From assembly GCA_030248225.1 (NCBI GenBank), contig JASANE010003716.1:18902-82901 (forward strand): a stretch of 64,000 nucleotides of DNA, in the 5' to 3' direction. Origin of the DNA: Trileptium ribeirensis. Its lineage: Eukaryota > Nematoda > Enoplea > Enoplida > Thoracostomopsidae. The translations under genes were made by a program, and so were the position numbers. Numbering within the stretch: position 1 is the stretch's first letter; every line of letters starts with the position of its first letter. The notes below the pieces were generated by a model. It did no database searches, was not told the DNA's origin, and saw only the letters and a list, made by a program, of their open reading frames with translations. Of this stretch, positions 1-12,279 are shown piece by piece.

Positions 1-90
1 TTGTAACTAAGTTATAAGTATAATATAGTTTTTCTCACAGCGTCGTTCGGGATAGCACAAGTCTTATATCTATTTGATCTTTTGAAGAAT

Positions 91-3000
91 GTAAGTTTAA
101 CTGAAACAGTTAAAACTTATTTTTTCCGTGTGGAAATAACCCGCCGGTTCAATTTTTTTTGTTTTGGGGTGTCATTACTTATCACATTCTATGTGTTATA
201 AGGTGTAACGGCTATTAAGTATTGCAGTCTACGGAGACTTTATCATGTCGTATGAGTAATAGCACAAATTGTATGTCAAAATCGATTAATGCTAACTTGC
301 GTTCATTGGACTTAATAGATTGTTAAACTGTCATTTATCTTGCGTGCTTATGTATGCAGAATTATTTTGTAGCTTTATTAGGAAAATTTTAAATCAACTT
401 GCCGAATAGAAAACGTCCGTTATTGGGTTTTTAAAGTGACACACATAACTCAACTTTGGCTGGGCGGATTGATTCGCGCGATAACTCATTTGAAAGAAGA
501 AAACCTGAAATTTTGTGTCTTTTGGTTTGGCGGAAGGCCATTCTAAGACCTTGCCTCGAAAAATTACCTTATTTATTGTAACTCGACAACTGTTATAAAT
601 ATCTGTGCCAAAATCGGCTCTTTTGTAGAGCAAATAAGCCTCTGTAAGACTGTAAATAATGTTTCGCTACACGATTCTCTTAGGACGACGTATTTGGGTC
701 AAAAGGGGTTCTAAAATAGGGACCATATTAATTCAGTAATCAACTTGGACGATATTCCATGTCTTATTTTTAATGTATTGCACAAATATAGCTGTGTATA
801 TCTCTTTAAATTACATATTCAACACTCAGTATCCACCATCATGGTCATAAGACAAGCTACTAGTCTACCGTTGTCAAGCATTTTGATTCAGAATATTCAT
901 AATCGCCCAAAAACCTTGCTGTGCAGACAGAAGTCATGTGGATATCGTCTAAAGCAGTATCATGGATCTTAATGTCATGACAGTAGAAAATATTTGCACT
1001 TTGCAGCAATAATTGTTAAATATAACTGAGCGACGTTTTTTCCACTGCGAAAACGTATTGACTCTTAGATTAATGTGCATCGGTGGTGATTTTTGGTTAG
1101 TCATATTTCAGGCGCTCAGGATCTCATTCGGCGAGTGCCATGCCCGGAAGGACAGTTGTGTCCGGACGAAGATAATCCGAAGAATGTGGTTAACAATTCC
1201 CAACTAACATTTCAAGTTCAGGACAAAATTGAGTCGAGGTAGTAAAGTTATTCTTCTTTATAGTAGTTTCTGTGCTAATTTTGTTAAAAGTGTTCACACA
1301 ACTAATGTCACAAACTTACAAACTTATACCATATTACAAGCGAGTGTTTGTTTTTGTAAGTTTTCAAAAGCCATTGTTTTGCGCCAAAAGGCCACTCCAA
1401 AATGGATACTTAATGTACTTAAATCACTGTAATGTGTTTTAAGTAAATTTGTTACTACGATTGTTTTAAGTAAACTTGTTACTACGATTGGTTGATCATG
1501 TCACGAGAACAATATCACGGTACACGGACAGATACTACAGTATTATTTTCGCGACAACAGTTTTCCTAACATACAACGCGGCAGTAATTTGATGATAGGC
1601 TAAGACGGAACGAACGTTCATCGACTAACATGTGATGATGAAAAGAGGGTACTACTCTTTTCTGTAAAAATAAATTGTTGGTAGTAGTAAATCGATACTA
1701 AATTGAAATTACACATAGTCATATTATATGCAGGTAGACAATATATATAATGTGTCAAGTTTTAGCAGAAACATCGATGAAATCTTCTACCAAACACTTT
1801 GAAAGTTTCTTTACTTTGAAGTTTTTTTCTTACTTTTAGGTACTGGTATTTAACTCTAGTCTCGTGTCATCTTGATGATAATTGTAATTGGGCTGGAATG
1901 AATCCGAACAAAGGTATGCCATTAAATCTCAAGTAACCAATAGTTCACAGTCGTCTTTATGTGAGATTTTTTACGTGGAATAAACTTCACAGAATATATA
2001 TTGCATGCAACTTCAGCAATGTCACTGAAATACGGAATTACCAGAGATCAGGATCCCTTCTAGTTTCTACCAGTGCGTTATTAAGAAAAGTCAAATTCTG
2101 ATGACAGATTTGATTTGTTTAGTGCGAGATCGTGTAACGGGCGTATTCATTGTCTATGCCTAGATACATAGTATTTTACCTCTGCTATTATTTTGCCGAT
2201 CTGACTATCTATCTACATGTGCAAGTTATGTGTAATGACCTATTTTAAATTACCATGCCAAACTACGTACTTTAAACCGTTTAATAATGAACTCTTCGAT
2301 AGTCAATCAATAAAATATACTACCAATAGTTTTCACAAAAAAACTATAACAGTCCACCCAAAACGATCACAGCTTCTCGTTTTATATCTTAATTACCACC
2401 AAAAGAAGCCAGATTACAACAGTTAAAAACAGAACATCATTTACAATTTATTCATTTTTATAACAAGTCAGCTCCACGACCGCGGTTACCCTTTAAATCA
2501 TTTGAAATTTACAGCCAAGCAGATAAAAATGCTACATTAATCTAGCTCACAGTCACAACATTCTGAAGCTTATGTAACTGCGTTGTATATCTCCTACATA
2601 TATACAATCAAGTAGGGAGATGGAGTCCGAGGGTGTATATTCATATTTTTTCTGAACAGAAAGGGGCGACCCTGATCTCGAAGAGATCTCTTTTGGGGGT
2701 AAGAGATGATTGTGGGTCCAGAGACTGTGTGGGCTATACTGAAAAGATGGTGGGCCTCTTCTCTGATTTTCCCCCTCAGCCCAATCAGGGCCGCTTATTC
2801 TATTCTTTTATATAGAGCACATCGGTGTGCTCGTTACGAACATATGAAATTTAATTAAATATATATAAAACTAATTTATATTAGTGCTGGGACATACCAG
2901 AAGTCAGAATCCTAGCCCTTAAAGCAAACTACTTATAAGTGTATAAGTACAATATTTGGTGTTTCACGTTTTCGCGGTTGGTAAACACGCTGAGCCGTCA

Positions 3001-4790
3001 TGTAAATATGAACTCAAAGATTATAAACGAGTACGCATTTTGTAGCTCGAAACTATGATTATAATTATTGGTCATATAGATTATTACAGATCACTAATTT
3101 TAGAATATATAAAACCCGCCTGCTTGTCTCGGCCTATTGTGAAAGTGTTCTGGAGTGATATATGTACATAGTGCCTCTCCCAGACGCAGAAAAGGCTGAT
3201 ATATCGATAATTTAGATAAATGAACTTTTCAACATTTTTCAGTTAATGTTGGTATATCTCATGTTTTTCGCAACTACACGAGTATATACTATGAGATCGG
3301 CAATAACGTGGTATAGCATAGCTGGTTTTGAAATTTTAGATAACACAGGTTCCAAAATGAGAGTGGGGGCGCCCAAATTTTGTTTACCAATTTCAAGGAG
3401 TGGCAAAGACATTGACTGTACGTTAGTTTGGTCACGTGACAGCAGCGCGATGATTTAACAATCAGAGATATATTTTAGTTTAGCTGTGTTGCAGGAAATG
3501 AGTATGTTTTTGAGGATTTAACTTTCTACACCCTTCAAAAATATATATTGCTTGGCTTCGTTTTTATTAAACTGATCATTTCGCTTGCTCAGAGAAATTA
3601 TAAACCTAACCAACCTTCAAATACGCAGCATTAAATAGATGCAAACTCGCTTGTTGTTATTCCATATTGCTGTTTTGATGAAAAATTTTATGTCCATGTC
3701 TAACATAAACCACAAAGTACTGATTCGATGCGTATTACTCTTACGCACAGTACGATTACTTGTTGCAATGCAAAGCTAACATAACATTGTTATTTTACGA
3801 CGACTCAATGAACTGGCAGAGATTGATTCAGTAAAAAACACAAATTATTTCTAATTATTGTTCAGATTTATCAAACCGTTTTGAATTACCAAGTCGGAGA
3901 GTCGAGAATACCAGTTTATGTATTGTTGTTATTCCAAGGTAATAATTATTGTAGTCGACTATTCGTTGTTGTTGTCCGGTTGGGTAGTGGCTTGCTTACA
4001 TAGAAAGATAGTTAAATTTTGAACTATGCATTAATACATGGCTGATGCAATGACTGGCATTAAAATCATCTATTTAACCCATCCCTACTTCAAATAATTT
4101 AAAGCTCGCACAGTGAAATGAAACGGAGCGAGTGTGGGTAATCTGCGCTTATTGAGCATTTTGTCTTGCCAAATTCAGATGCCTAAGCCCGTTTGATGTT
4201 CCATTGTAATACTTCAATGACATTGCTGCGGTCATTTTAGTCATTTCATAACCGAAGGACTCTTTGTTTTTTCTTCCAATGACCAAATACAAAAACCTTT
4301 TGATACTGATAAATCACAAAATCAAAAATATCAAGATTTAATAAGTGATTTTACGTAGTAGGGCACCTAAGACTTTCATTATTTGATGCATACCACACAG
4401 ATACAACTACTTTTATTATATTTAACAACCTCGGGGAACACCCCATCGATCGATCTACATGCATCTATATTTAAAAAATGGCGAAATTCTATTTTTTGTA
4501 GCAAAGTTACCAGGTCGAGCTCCGGAACGGTTCCGCAGGATTAATAACAGTTAATATGGTCTTAAAACACTGAAACCAACTTGATTAACTGATTAAATAA
4601 CCCTATAATCCCATAGTTCATCACAACACGCAAAAACTCGCTTTGTACTTTGATTATTTTTTAAATTTGGGCTTATAGCTCCAAAAGGACAGCTCTGACA
4701 AAAAATAACAACGAAGTTATAGCGCTCCATGAAAGGAATCTCATTTTCGCTGTAAAGACTATATCTCGAGATATAGTTCGCGAAAGATAG
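91..4790. other. No recognisable gene; AT-rich DNA
   Basis: I see no coding exon with family similarity here. Short open frames occur but none has recognisable motifs. One stretch at about 2,620-2,840 is clearly more GC-rich than its surroundings and ends in a TATA-like run followed by a small hairpin (GAGCAC / GTGCTC around 2,815-2,832). It could be a fragment of a mobile element, but I found no terminal repeats or target duplication. Confidence 0.5.
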
Positions 4791-5625
4791 TAGTGCTGTG
4801 CCGGGGCAAGAATTATACCGAGGCCGGGGATATGCTTGCTCCGGCCGAGACCGGGGCCAGCCGAAAAGTACTATGTGTTCGATTTTCCACCGCATATAAA
4901 CCATGCCGCATATACATACATGCCGGCAGGGGGCGTGGGAGGGAGTAATATCCGTCTGGAAATCCGGACCGCCCCTCGGAGTGAGGTGAACTCGCAGGCG
5001 AAAATTTGTCACCGGCGTCCAAAACAGTCCTCACTACCGTACCGGTAACCCCTTAAAAAATTTCTGGCTAGTATGTTCATTTGGTTACTGCTCTTCTAAA
5101 CGATCGAACGCATTCTAAACGTAACTTGAACGTTTGAAACTTTGAACGTACCCAGGTCATAGGGGCGAGATAGCGGTGCTGCTGGTGGTTTTCAGGATTT
5201 TTGGAACGGGTTTTTGCATTTTCTATATCATTTGACAAAAAGTCGGGATACAAAGACTCAGAAATAGGGCCTTAGGTCCCAAGGTACTTCTTGTATTTTC
5301 AAAAACTAATCATATCCAAATTTTGTCCCTATACGTAGTAATCTTATTGAAATATCGAAAGCTCAACACAAATGGTTTTAGCATTTTACTTTATTACTTT
5401 AATAAACTGTACGTTGTGAGCTAAAGTTCACAATTTCAGGAAGGTGATGTGGAATTTTAACTGCTCTAGTTAGTAGCAAGCATTATATCTTCAGCTAAAG
5501 CTCCAGATTATTTATCTATTATACTAATTTAATACCAACAATATTTTTTCTGAAACAGTAGCCCCGGCACCTAAATTTTACCTTTACGGGGCGCCGGGGC
5601 TTCGACGTTGCCCCGGCCCAGGCTA
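4791..5625. mobile_element. Candidate non-autonomous DNA element with GC-rich inverted ends
   Basis: Two GC-rich ends flank AT-rich DNA. The left end reads TAGTGCTGTGCCGGGGCAA and the reverse complement of the right end reads TAGCCTGGGCCGGGGCAA, so the outer 18-19 bases match apart from a few changes. Both ends carry extra CCGGGGC-type motifs, as subterminal repeats of hAT elements often do. The flanking 8-mers do not match, so no target duplication supports the borders. Open frames inside are overlapping GC-rich shadows and show no protein family. Membership of the hAT superfamily is inference from the TAG start only. Confidence 0.4.
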
Positions 5626-5849
5626 AGTATGTTGTCCCGCCACATTCCTAAAAGGTGGATACCTGGATGTCAAAACTAGTGACCCTTGACCCCCTTGGGA
5701 CCCATTTTGACCCTGAAGACGTGGTCGGCAGGTTTAGCGGCTAATGGTACGGCACAAATTGACTGAATTTGTGATCAAGTAAAAATTTGTGAAGATTTGC
5801 GATGAGTTATGAACGACACAGGCGGGCAAAAATTTTACGATTTTTGTCG
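5626..5849. other. Unannotated spacer
   Basis: Short spacer between the GC-rich candidate element and the target duplication of the hAT relic. Nothing recognisable. Confidence 0.4.
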
Positions 5850-7709
5850 CTAGCAAACAGGGGCGCCCGCAGGGGGGGGCACGGGGGGGCACTTGCCCCC
5901 CCCCTGGAAAATGGAGGTGCGGAAAAATCATAAGGGTCCCCCCTTGTGAAAATTTGCCTCCGAAAATCATTTTCAGAGGCACCTTAAAATTAAATTTTAG
6001 ACAAAAAATGTAAAAATTTTCCCTGCGGGGCTTGAATCAATGCAAATCAACCTTTTCCATACTGCGAAATTTAACTTTTGGGGAAGCCTAACGGTCGACC
6101 TTACCCGTACATACCATAATATGGTGGCATAAGCCATATGAAGTGTAGGCTAGCGCAGTGGATTAAATGATTGATTCAATGATTGATACAGTATTTGATC
6201 ATTTGATATTGATTCATTTGTATCTTTTCAGGGCGCGGCTTACGCAGTATTACGTTTATATTTGGATGTACTAAAGTTTTATAATGGACATTCGCAATAT
6301 CTCGCTAACACGATACCCTATGACAGTCCGAGATCTAAAGTACAAAAAACATCTGCTTCCCAGCAATCACAGCCATCGACCTCCGCCGACAGTCTTGCTG
6401 AGACGCAGCTCAAATCCTGCACCTCATCTTCTAGGGCATCTGAGACGACCAGCCTCCAGATCCCTATGTATCGGCATGTTTATCCACGCGGAACAATCGA
6501 CAAGATACCAAACATAGATTGCTAACGAACCCTTTCCGACCGCCGACAGGGTACAATTTCAAAGCAGACGCCGTAGGAACACGAACGTTTCGGCACGCCT
6601 GGTTAGCGCAGTACGCTCCTTGGTTAGCATATTCGCCTCATCTCAAAGGGGCCCTTTGCACTCACTGTGTCGTTTTCCCTCAGCCAGTAATTCGCGGTCT
6701 TCAAGGGGCATTTATAACTACGCCTTTCACAAAATATAAGGACTTCAATGAACAAGCCAAAAAACATGTCGCCTCGGCATGGCACAAGGGGTCGCAAGAA
6801 GATGCCGAAAATTTTTGTCGAGCCCATATCGACGGATCCAAAGATGTTGTCAGCCAACTTGACAGTTCGGTGAAGCGAAGGATTGAAGAAAATCGACAGA
6901 AGCTCTTCCCCACTTCCGTCACTTCAGGCCCGTTTTTCATCAGCCAGTGGGCCACAGCGTCATCTTTTCAATCTCCAACCGTCCGCAATGAATAAATTAT
7001 CTCGCAATGACTTCAAACAAACTGTTCGCGAAATTCACCACTTATATGATATTGACAATTTCGAAATTGAGGCGTCAGGGTGGTACGATTTCTGGCAGGG
7101 CAAGGACGGAAACAACTTTTCAATACCTGAACTGCTTACCTATACGAAGTTTTATCCAGCAATTCGTCAAGCGCTTCACATCCTTCTAAATTTTCCTGCG
7201 ACCACTTGTATGTCGAACGATCTTTTAGCACTTTGCGAGAGTCAAAACATGGCTACGGTCGACAATGGGCGAGGGAGACGTCTTTCCGGCTTATGTATGT
7301 TGAGTGTGCACAGAGGACGAGTGAATACGGAAGAAGATTGAGTTCATAAATGGCGTTATTGATTTGTTTGCAACCGATCGAAGACGGTTCGCAATTTTCT
7401 GTTTCAAGAGTGACTGACAGTGTAATTGTCTATTAGGCTGTATAAACTTTGAAGTAGTTTTCAATGTCAATTTTCATGTTATATATGCAGCAACTACTGA
7501 CGATGTTTTTGGGTGTGGGATGAAACATGCATATCTGAAAACCGTAATTGTGCTGTGAAGTAGAACTGAATTTTAAGCAAAACTTAGAGAAAGACCGCCA
7601 ATTTTGTGTTTACAAGTTGCCTTAATGCGGTGCGGTAAACGAGTCTTAAATAAGAAAAAAATTCTTGCCCCCCTCTGGAAAAATTTCTGCGGGCGCCCTT
7701 GCTAGCAAA
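5850..7709 (+). mobile_element. hAT-superfamily transposon relic with target-site duplication
   Basis: The element proper is 5,858-7,701 (1,844 bp). It starts CAGGGGCGCCCGCAG and ends with the inverted form of CAAGGGCGCCCGCAG, so 14 of 15 terminal bases match. It is flanked by an exact 8-bp direct repeat, CTAGCAAA, at 5,850-5,857 and 7,702-7,709. An 8-bp duplication with CA-starting inverted ends is the known signature of hAT insertion. Similarity continues imperfectly inward through a G-rich run. It carries a broken hAT transposase gene on the + strand, and too little of that gene is left for autonomous movement. Confidence 0.93.
6262..7341 (+). pseudogene. Broken hAT transposase, TTF zinc finger joined to C-terminal dimerisation domain
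   Basis: The fragments come from a hAT transposase of the TTF-zinc-finger type. The first part (6,262-6,525) is a serine-rich N-terminus, with a frame change near 6,500. From 6,519 one frame gives NPFRPPTGYNF and a TTF-like block with W-L--Y-PWL-YSP followed by CTHC. It ends near RRIEENRQKLFP at about 6,880-6,910, a motif that in this family normally leads into the DDE catalytic core. Instead the sequence goes within about 60 bases into the C-terminal part: ELLTYTKFYPAIRQALHILL, then, after a frameshift at about 7,210, VERSFSTLR (7,212-7,238), then after another shift LSGLCMLSVHR. The catalytic core is therefore missing and several frameshifts are present. It is not functional as a transposase. 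Confidence 0.9.
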
Positions 7710-8026
7710 GTAATAGATGCAAACTCCGCTTGCTTCGGCCCCTCCGTTTCAATTATTGGTATGGCAAAGTGTCTTCGGGGCTTTGATCTTGCCGCTGGTC
7801 TACTCTTGCGCATCTTATCCTCAATTGCCTGGCGATTGTAGCATTGAAACGTACTCAGCGTATTTTCACAAGTACCTATTCAAATTAAATTGATTGCATT
7901 AATATTGATTACAATGTATTAAAAATGTTTATAATAATTTCCTTGTCTTTCAAACCTATCATATTGTCGAGGGTCAGGTGGAAGAACTACATAACTACAT
8001 TTTTTCTCAAAAACGAATTACGTTGT
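7710..8026. other. Unannotated spacer
   Basis: No gene, RNA or repeat recognised between the hAT relic and the MITE fragment. Confidence 0.4.
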
Positions 8027-8190
8027 CTGGCCTGTTCATAGCCTTCCAAAAAGTGTGATGGGACCTCATATTCATTTTCGAGGGAAATTTTAAAGTGGCG
8101 GATACAGATTTTTATGTAGGTTCACTATCGCGTAGGTGTTTTCAGGCTATAAAACTATATTTTAGCATTAGTAATACAGGTAACTATAAG
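8027..8190 (+). repeat. MITE family 1, 5' fragment
   Basis: The sequence starts CTGGCCTGTTCATAG and continues with a decayed version of the leader of the family seen at 17,850, 32,874, 33,959 and 43,365 (ATTCATTTTCGAGGGAAA, then a TTTTAGCATTA segment). The 3' inverted end is not recognisable, so the copy is truncated or eroded. Confidence 0.6.
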
Positions 8191-8389
8191 GCGGGTCAAC
8201 CCACGATTGCATAGCGAGCGCCTTCTTTGTGAGCAAGCGACGCTTATAGCCACATAAACATTTTTGCGTTCATCAACTCGTGACTTTTTTCAGCCTCTTA
8301 AAAGTTCATATTCGCAGAATTATAAAATTACATTAGATTGAAACCTACAAAATTATACACAGATCAACGACTGCTCCCAGGGATGTAGT

Positions 8390-9370
8390 ATCATGCCAAA
8401 AAGGACATATTGGTCACAGATACAGTCAAATAAACCACGTCATCGTTTTCAGCATATCGGAAACCGTAACCGCAAATGCAACAAATTAGAACTACGTAAA
8501 AACACGAAAATATGCATGGCCCAAGTGGGGTCTCATGGAATACATCATTCCAAAAAGCTTACATTGGTCACTTATACGCTGAAATAAATCACATCGTTTT
8601 CAGCATCGTCGAAATCCGTAACAAACACAATAATGTTCAAATTAAAACATTAGGTTGAAAATCGCGGAATCATGCCTTGCTCCAGTGGGGATTTCATGGG
8701 ATGCTGCACCATTCTAAAAAGCCTACTTTGTTTACACATTTACTCAAACAATTTACTCCATCACTTTTAGCATCCTCTAAAACCTCTGTAATAACAGACG
8801 CAACAAAGTATGGAAAGAATGTTCAATATCTGGTCGACTATGGTTATGACGACGATGACGACATCTTCGATGACTATGTTGACGAAACTTGGAACTAGCT
8901 ATGAAGCAACGAACATATAAACTGTTCGCTTTAGCTGGCTATATTCACGGTGCTGAAGATAGAACTAGCTTCTGGGATAGCATAATAATTGCAATGGGAA
9001 CTATAATCACTTTAACCACTTGGGATAATATAACTTTTTATATGAAATCCGTATCAGCGAGCATACAACATCATAACATTACGATAAAAATCACAAAATC
9101 ATGTATTATAGTTCTTGGGGGTGTTCTGGGGATACAATACCATTCCAAAAAGGTAAATCGCTCAAATGAACCACTTCATCGTTTTCAGTACCCTCGAAAA
9201 TCTATGTAATAGCAGACGCAACAAAATACGACATTTCATTTTAAATAACGAAATCATGCATGGTTCTTAGATGGTCCCAGAGAATACAGTACCATTCCAA
9301 AAAAGGAAAACCAGTCATAGATACATTCAAATAAATCACTCATTTGTGCTCAGTGACACCGAAAACTTTT
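8390..9370. repeat. Diverged tandem array, about 150-160 bp unit
   Basis: A unit containing CCATTCCAAAAAGG, ATCGTTTTCAGCA, CTCGAAAA, CAGACGCAACAAA and AAATCATGCATGG recurs. Recognisable unit starts lie near 8,396, 8,550, 8,712, 9,150 and 9,296, with spacings of roughly 146-162 bp. The stretch 8,820-9,110 is rearranged, fits about two more units in length, and includes a GAC-rich run. Open frames crossing it are by-products of the repeat. The copies are clearly diverged, so the array is old. Confidence 0.75.
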
Positions 9371-9640
9371 GTAGTGACGATATATTGCCAATCGCGCTAT
9401 AGCTCAAGCGAAAGCTTGACATCTTTATTAGTGCCTTAGGGCTGAAAATGGATTCCCACTGATTTCTTTTATTAGTGGCCCGGGAGGAGTTTGGTCATAT
9501 CGAAATGCGGCACGACAAAACAAGTTCTTGGTTGTATCTCGACAAGCGGTACAGATATTTCTGAGAAATCAGATTATTTGTAGAAACTCAAAATTAAAAC
9601 GCTATAAAACTGTATGTAAAGGTTTTGTACAAAGCTAACC
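9371..9640. other. Unannotated spacer
   Basis: No gene or repeat recognised. Confidence 0.4.
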
Positions 9641-10583
9641 TAGGATTATGGATTAGGGTCCAAGCATTTTTTAAAAGGACCGTGAGACCCGAATTATCCA
9701 AGCAAATCGTATCTTCTGGGGCTCATTTTTGTAGAGCGTTAGAAGGTCTATGTAGCTGCATATGAAGCGTTAATGCAGTTGTTTTCTATTTTACAGGATA
9801 ATGTAAAGCGGGTTTTTAAATGGGCTTTTGAAATCCAAAATACACGAAAACGACCATATCGCCTTAAGTAATCAAATATATATATATATCAAATATATAT
9901 ATATATATGGGTCTTCTTGGATTCATTTATCGAGACAGGCTCCATGTAGCTGCATATAATGTGTTAACTATGTTGACGGATTAAATAAAACAGAGTTTTA
10001 AACTAATCCAATGAGACCTGCAATAAGTAAAACTACCATATCTTCTTAATAAGCGGTAATACAGGGGTGATAATGGTCTACTTTTGTTGAACGAGTCGCT
10101 CTATGTAGCTGCGTAAGACGCTTTATTACGATGGTTACCTCTGTTGTAGGACGAGGTAAAATAAGCTTATGAGACTGATCTCGCCAAACTGCCAAAACTA
10201 TACCTGGGCGCATGAGCTTGGGGGTCCCCCAGTTCGGAAGTGGTGGAGCCGAAAGTACCGGAGGGCGATTCCCCAGTTCACCTAGTGGTACCCCAGTTGA
10301 GCTTTTGAAACGTACTGTAACCGTCAGTAAACGTCAAAAATGTCGTAACTTGGCAACTGGTTGCAATTGTGCTTACTAAATTCGGGAAATTTTTTGTGAT
10401 TTTTAGCCCCTTAGGTGGATTTTAGGATTTTTTAACCAAAATTTGGAAAATGCGCATATTTTTAGCTCATCAGACAAAAATTTGGTAATTTAGTCCCGCT
10501 GGAAACTACGCAGGGTGGGAGGGCATGAACTGGGAGGAGGCAATATTTACTTGAACTGCGGTAACTGGAGGAGGTCGAAACAC
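9641..10583. repeat. Tandem array, about 165 bp unit, left part
   Basis: A unit with GAGCGTT-GAAG, TCTATGTAGCTGCATA, a TTACGATGGTT-like stretch, a GTTTTTAAA segment and GAGACC recurs near 9,735, 9,945 and 10,100. The related right-hand unit lies beyond the inserted element at about 11,830-12,060. An AT dinucleotide run occurs at 9,875-9,909. The end of this part (10,200-10,583) is GC-richer and holds several CCCAGTT or AACTGGG motifs; its origin is unclear. Confidence 0.65.
9875..9909. repeat. AT microsatellite
   Basis: Two runs of alternating A and T separated by a CAA interruption, lying inside the tandem array. Confidence 0.9.
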
Positions 10584-11825
10584 CTGGGGGGCAGGGAATA
10601 ACCGGAACCGGAACCAGCAACCGGAACCGTCCATTTAAACCGGATCCGGAACCGGAACCTGGTCTTCGAAATTTATATATAGTAAAACAAATGATGGAAG
10701 AAATTAAGGTATAGTGGATTTAAAATGCATTAAAAATAACTTTTGCATTAAACTTAATGTATTGCGATGGTATCATTGCCTTTCTGAAACTTTAAAGAGA
10801 CTGAGGAAGCTAATAATGTTTATTTATCGATCAAATATGTCGGTTTTTGGACATTCAGAGCAAAAAATGTCTTCCACTATACACTATTGCTTATACTGCG
10901 TCAAATCGAATGTGCTTACAAAGCTTGCAGCGTAGAATACACACTTTCGCTCTGTCTCCAGTCGCCTCCCTTTACTACACATACGTTTGTTGCATGTTCT
11001 TCTGCAGGAAACTTAAAATTATGGGTTTATATGATTCTAAGAGGAAATAATAGATAGAAGGTAATTTTCTGATCAGTGGTGGGAGACACTGTTTAGGCTA
11101 GCGTTGGACAAACAGTGCCCGTCAGTTAGATCATAATGATGATAACTTTCTAATGAGACTGCTATAAATGAGACACACTGTGATGCTGTTCGCACAGTTT
11201 CAATAAATACAGTTCATTGCCAAGAAAGCAGTTTTTAGCTGCATTGCAGATAACGTTAGTTTACTGCAATGTAGACTGATTTGCCAAGAAAGCAGTTTCT
11301 AGCTGCGTTGCAGATAACGTTAGTTTACTTCAATCTAGACTGATTTGCCAAGTTTACAAACGCATTGGCTGGTGCTTGACGCAATTTATGTTAGCCAAGC
11401 ATACCCTAAGTACTTCTGCGTAAGCCATCCTCTGTTACCGAGTTGGACCGGTTTAATTCAAATGTATCCCACAGACTTATGGATGTGTAAAATAGCTGCT
11501 ACAAGCATCAACCTGGCTTTGATTTAACAAACTCTTGCAGGTTATTATGAAAAATTCCTGCTCAAATTATGTGCCGTAGATAAGTTTCACACGGAAAATT
11601 GGTTAGTTAATCTTTTCTTTTGCTTGGCATTATTGGAGCTTGATCATTGTATAATATATATTACATATGTTTGGATTACAGGATGAAGCAAAAAACTTGG
11701 AAAATTTCAAACAAAATTTTTAAGCCGGAATTCCGGTTCCGGTATGGTTTTTGCCCTTTGCCGGAACCGCAACCGGAACACGATTTTCGCCGGAACCGGA
11801 ATTCCGGTTACTCCCTGCTGGGGGG
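10584..11825. mobile_element. Non-autonomous hAT-type element with CCGGAA-rich ends
   Basis: The element proper is 10,592-11,817 (1,226 bp). The left end is CAGGGAATAACCGGAA and the reverse complement of the right end is CAGGGAGTAACCGGAA. An exact 8-bp direct repeat, CTGGGGGG, flanks it at 10,584-10,591 and 11,818-11,825. Both subterminal regions are packed with CCGGAACCGG-type motifs, which in hAT elements commonly act as transposase-binding sites (inference here). No transposase domain is visible inside. A 64-bp tandem duplication sits at 11,217-11,344. A partial relative of its left and central part occurs at 55,323-56,327. Confidence 0.9.
11217..11352 (+). repeat. 64-bp tandem duplication inside the hAT-type element
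   Basis: TTGCCAAGAAAGCAGTTT starts at 11,217 and again at 11,281, with only a few differences across 64 bp. A third start, TTGCCAAG, occurs at 11,345 and breaks off. The partial relative at 56,29x has a single copy. Confidence 0.85.
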
Positions 11826-12070
11826 CCTGCTCTATATTTGGAGAAGCCAGTGAGACCAGAAATACACAGAAAGCGATATCTCTATAATCGATAGGACCTG
11901 TGATTAGCATTGGGTTGACTTTGCAGAGCGTTCGAAGATCGAAGTACCTGCTCATTGTAACGTTATGATGGTTATTCGTTTTCTACGCTTCGGTCTTTTT
12001 TGCATTTAAAACGGTTTTTGAGGCCTAAATTCTTCGAAAATGGTCGTATCATAACAATCGTTCAAACAAT
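11826..12070. repeat. Tandem array, about 165 bp unit, right part
   Basis: This continues the array interrupted by the hAT-type insertion: GTGAGACC, an AAATACACAGAAA stretch, GCAGAGCGTTCGAAG and TTATGATGGTT appear in the same order as in the units at 9.7-10.2 kb. Confidence 0.55.
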
Positions 12071-12279
12071 ATGGATGAGATTGGGCTAATAAAGCGAATG
12101 AAACACAGGGGTTGCTATAACTATTCTTACATAGCTACAAAGAAGGGGTTTCTCTGGATATGTATTTGCTAAAAGCTTTGTATGTGTATATCGCGAGATG
12201 TGCTGTTGTAGAATTTGTATGTTTTTGTATATTAGCATTATTGTGCTGGTACACGCACTATATAATTGCACTGCTCAAA

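Noticed and set aside
2620..2840. Possible solo LTR (GC-rich, TATA-like box, hairpin)
   Set aside because: No TG...CA borders or flanking duplication could be found.
4593..5048. Overlapping 139-, 73- and 70-codon frames on both strands
   Set aside because: The GC-rich, stop-poor end of a candidate transposon explains them; no family motif is present.
10500..10560. Possible exon ending in NIYLNCG followed by GTAACT, which would fit the missing exon before TM1
   Set aside because: The expected RWW-type motif is absent, and the segment is built from repeated AACTGG-GAGGAGG units next to a transposon; a chance match is more likely.
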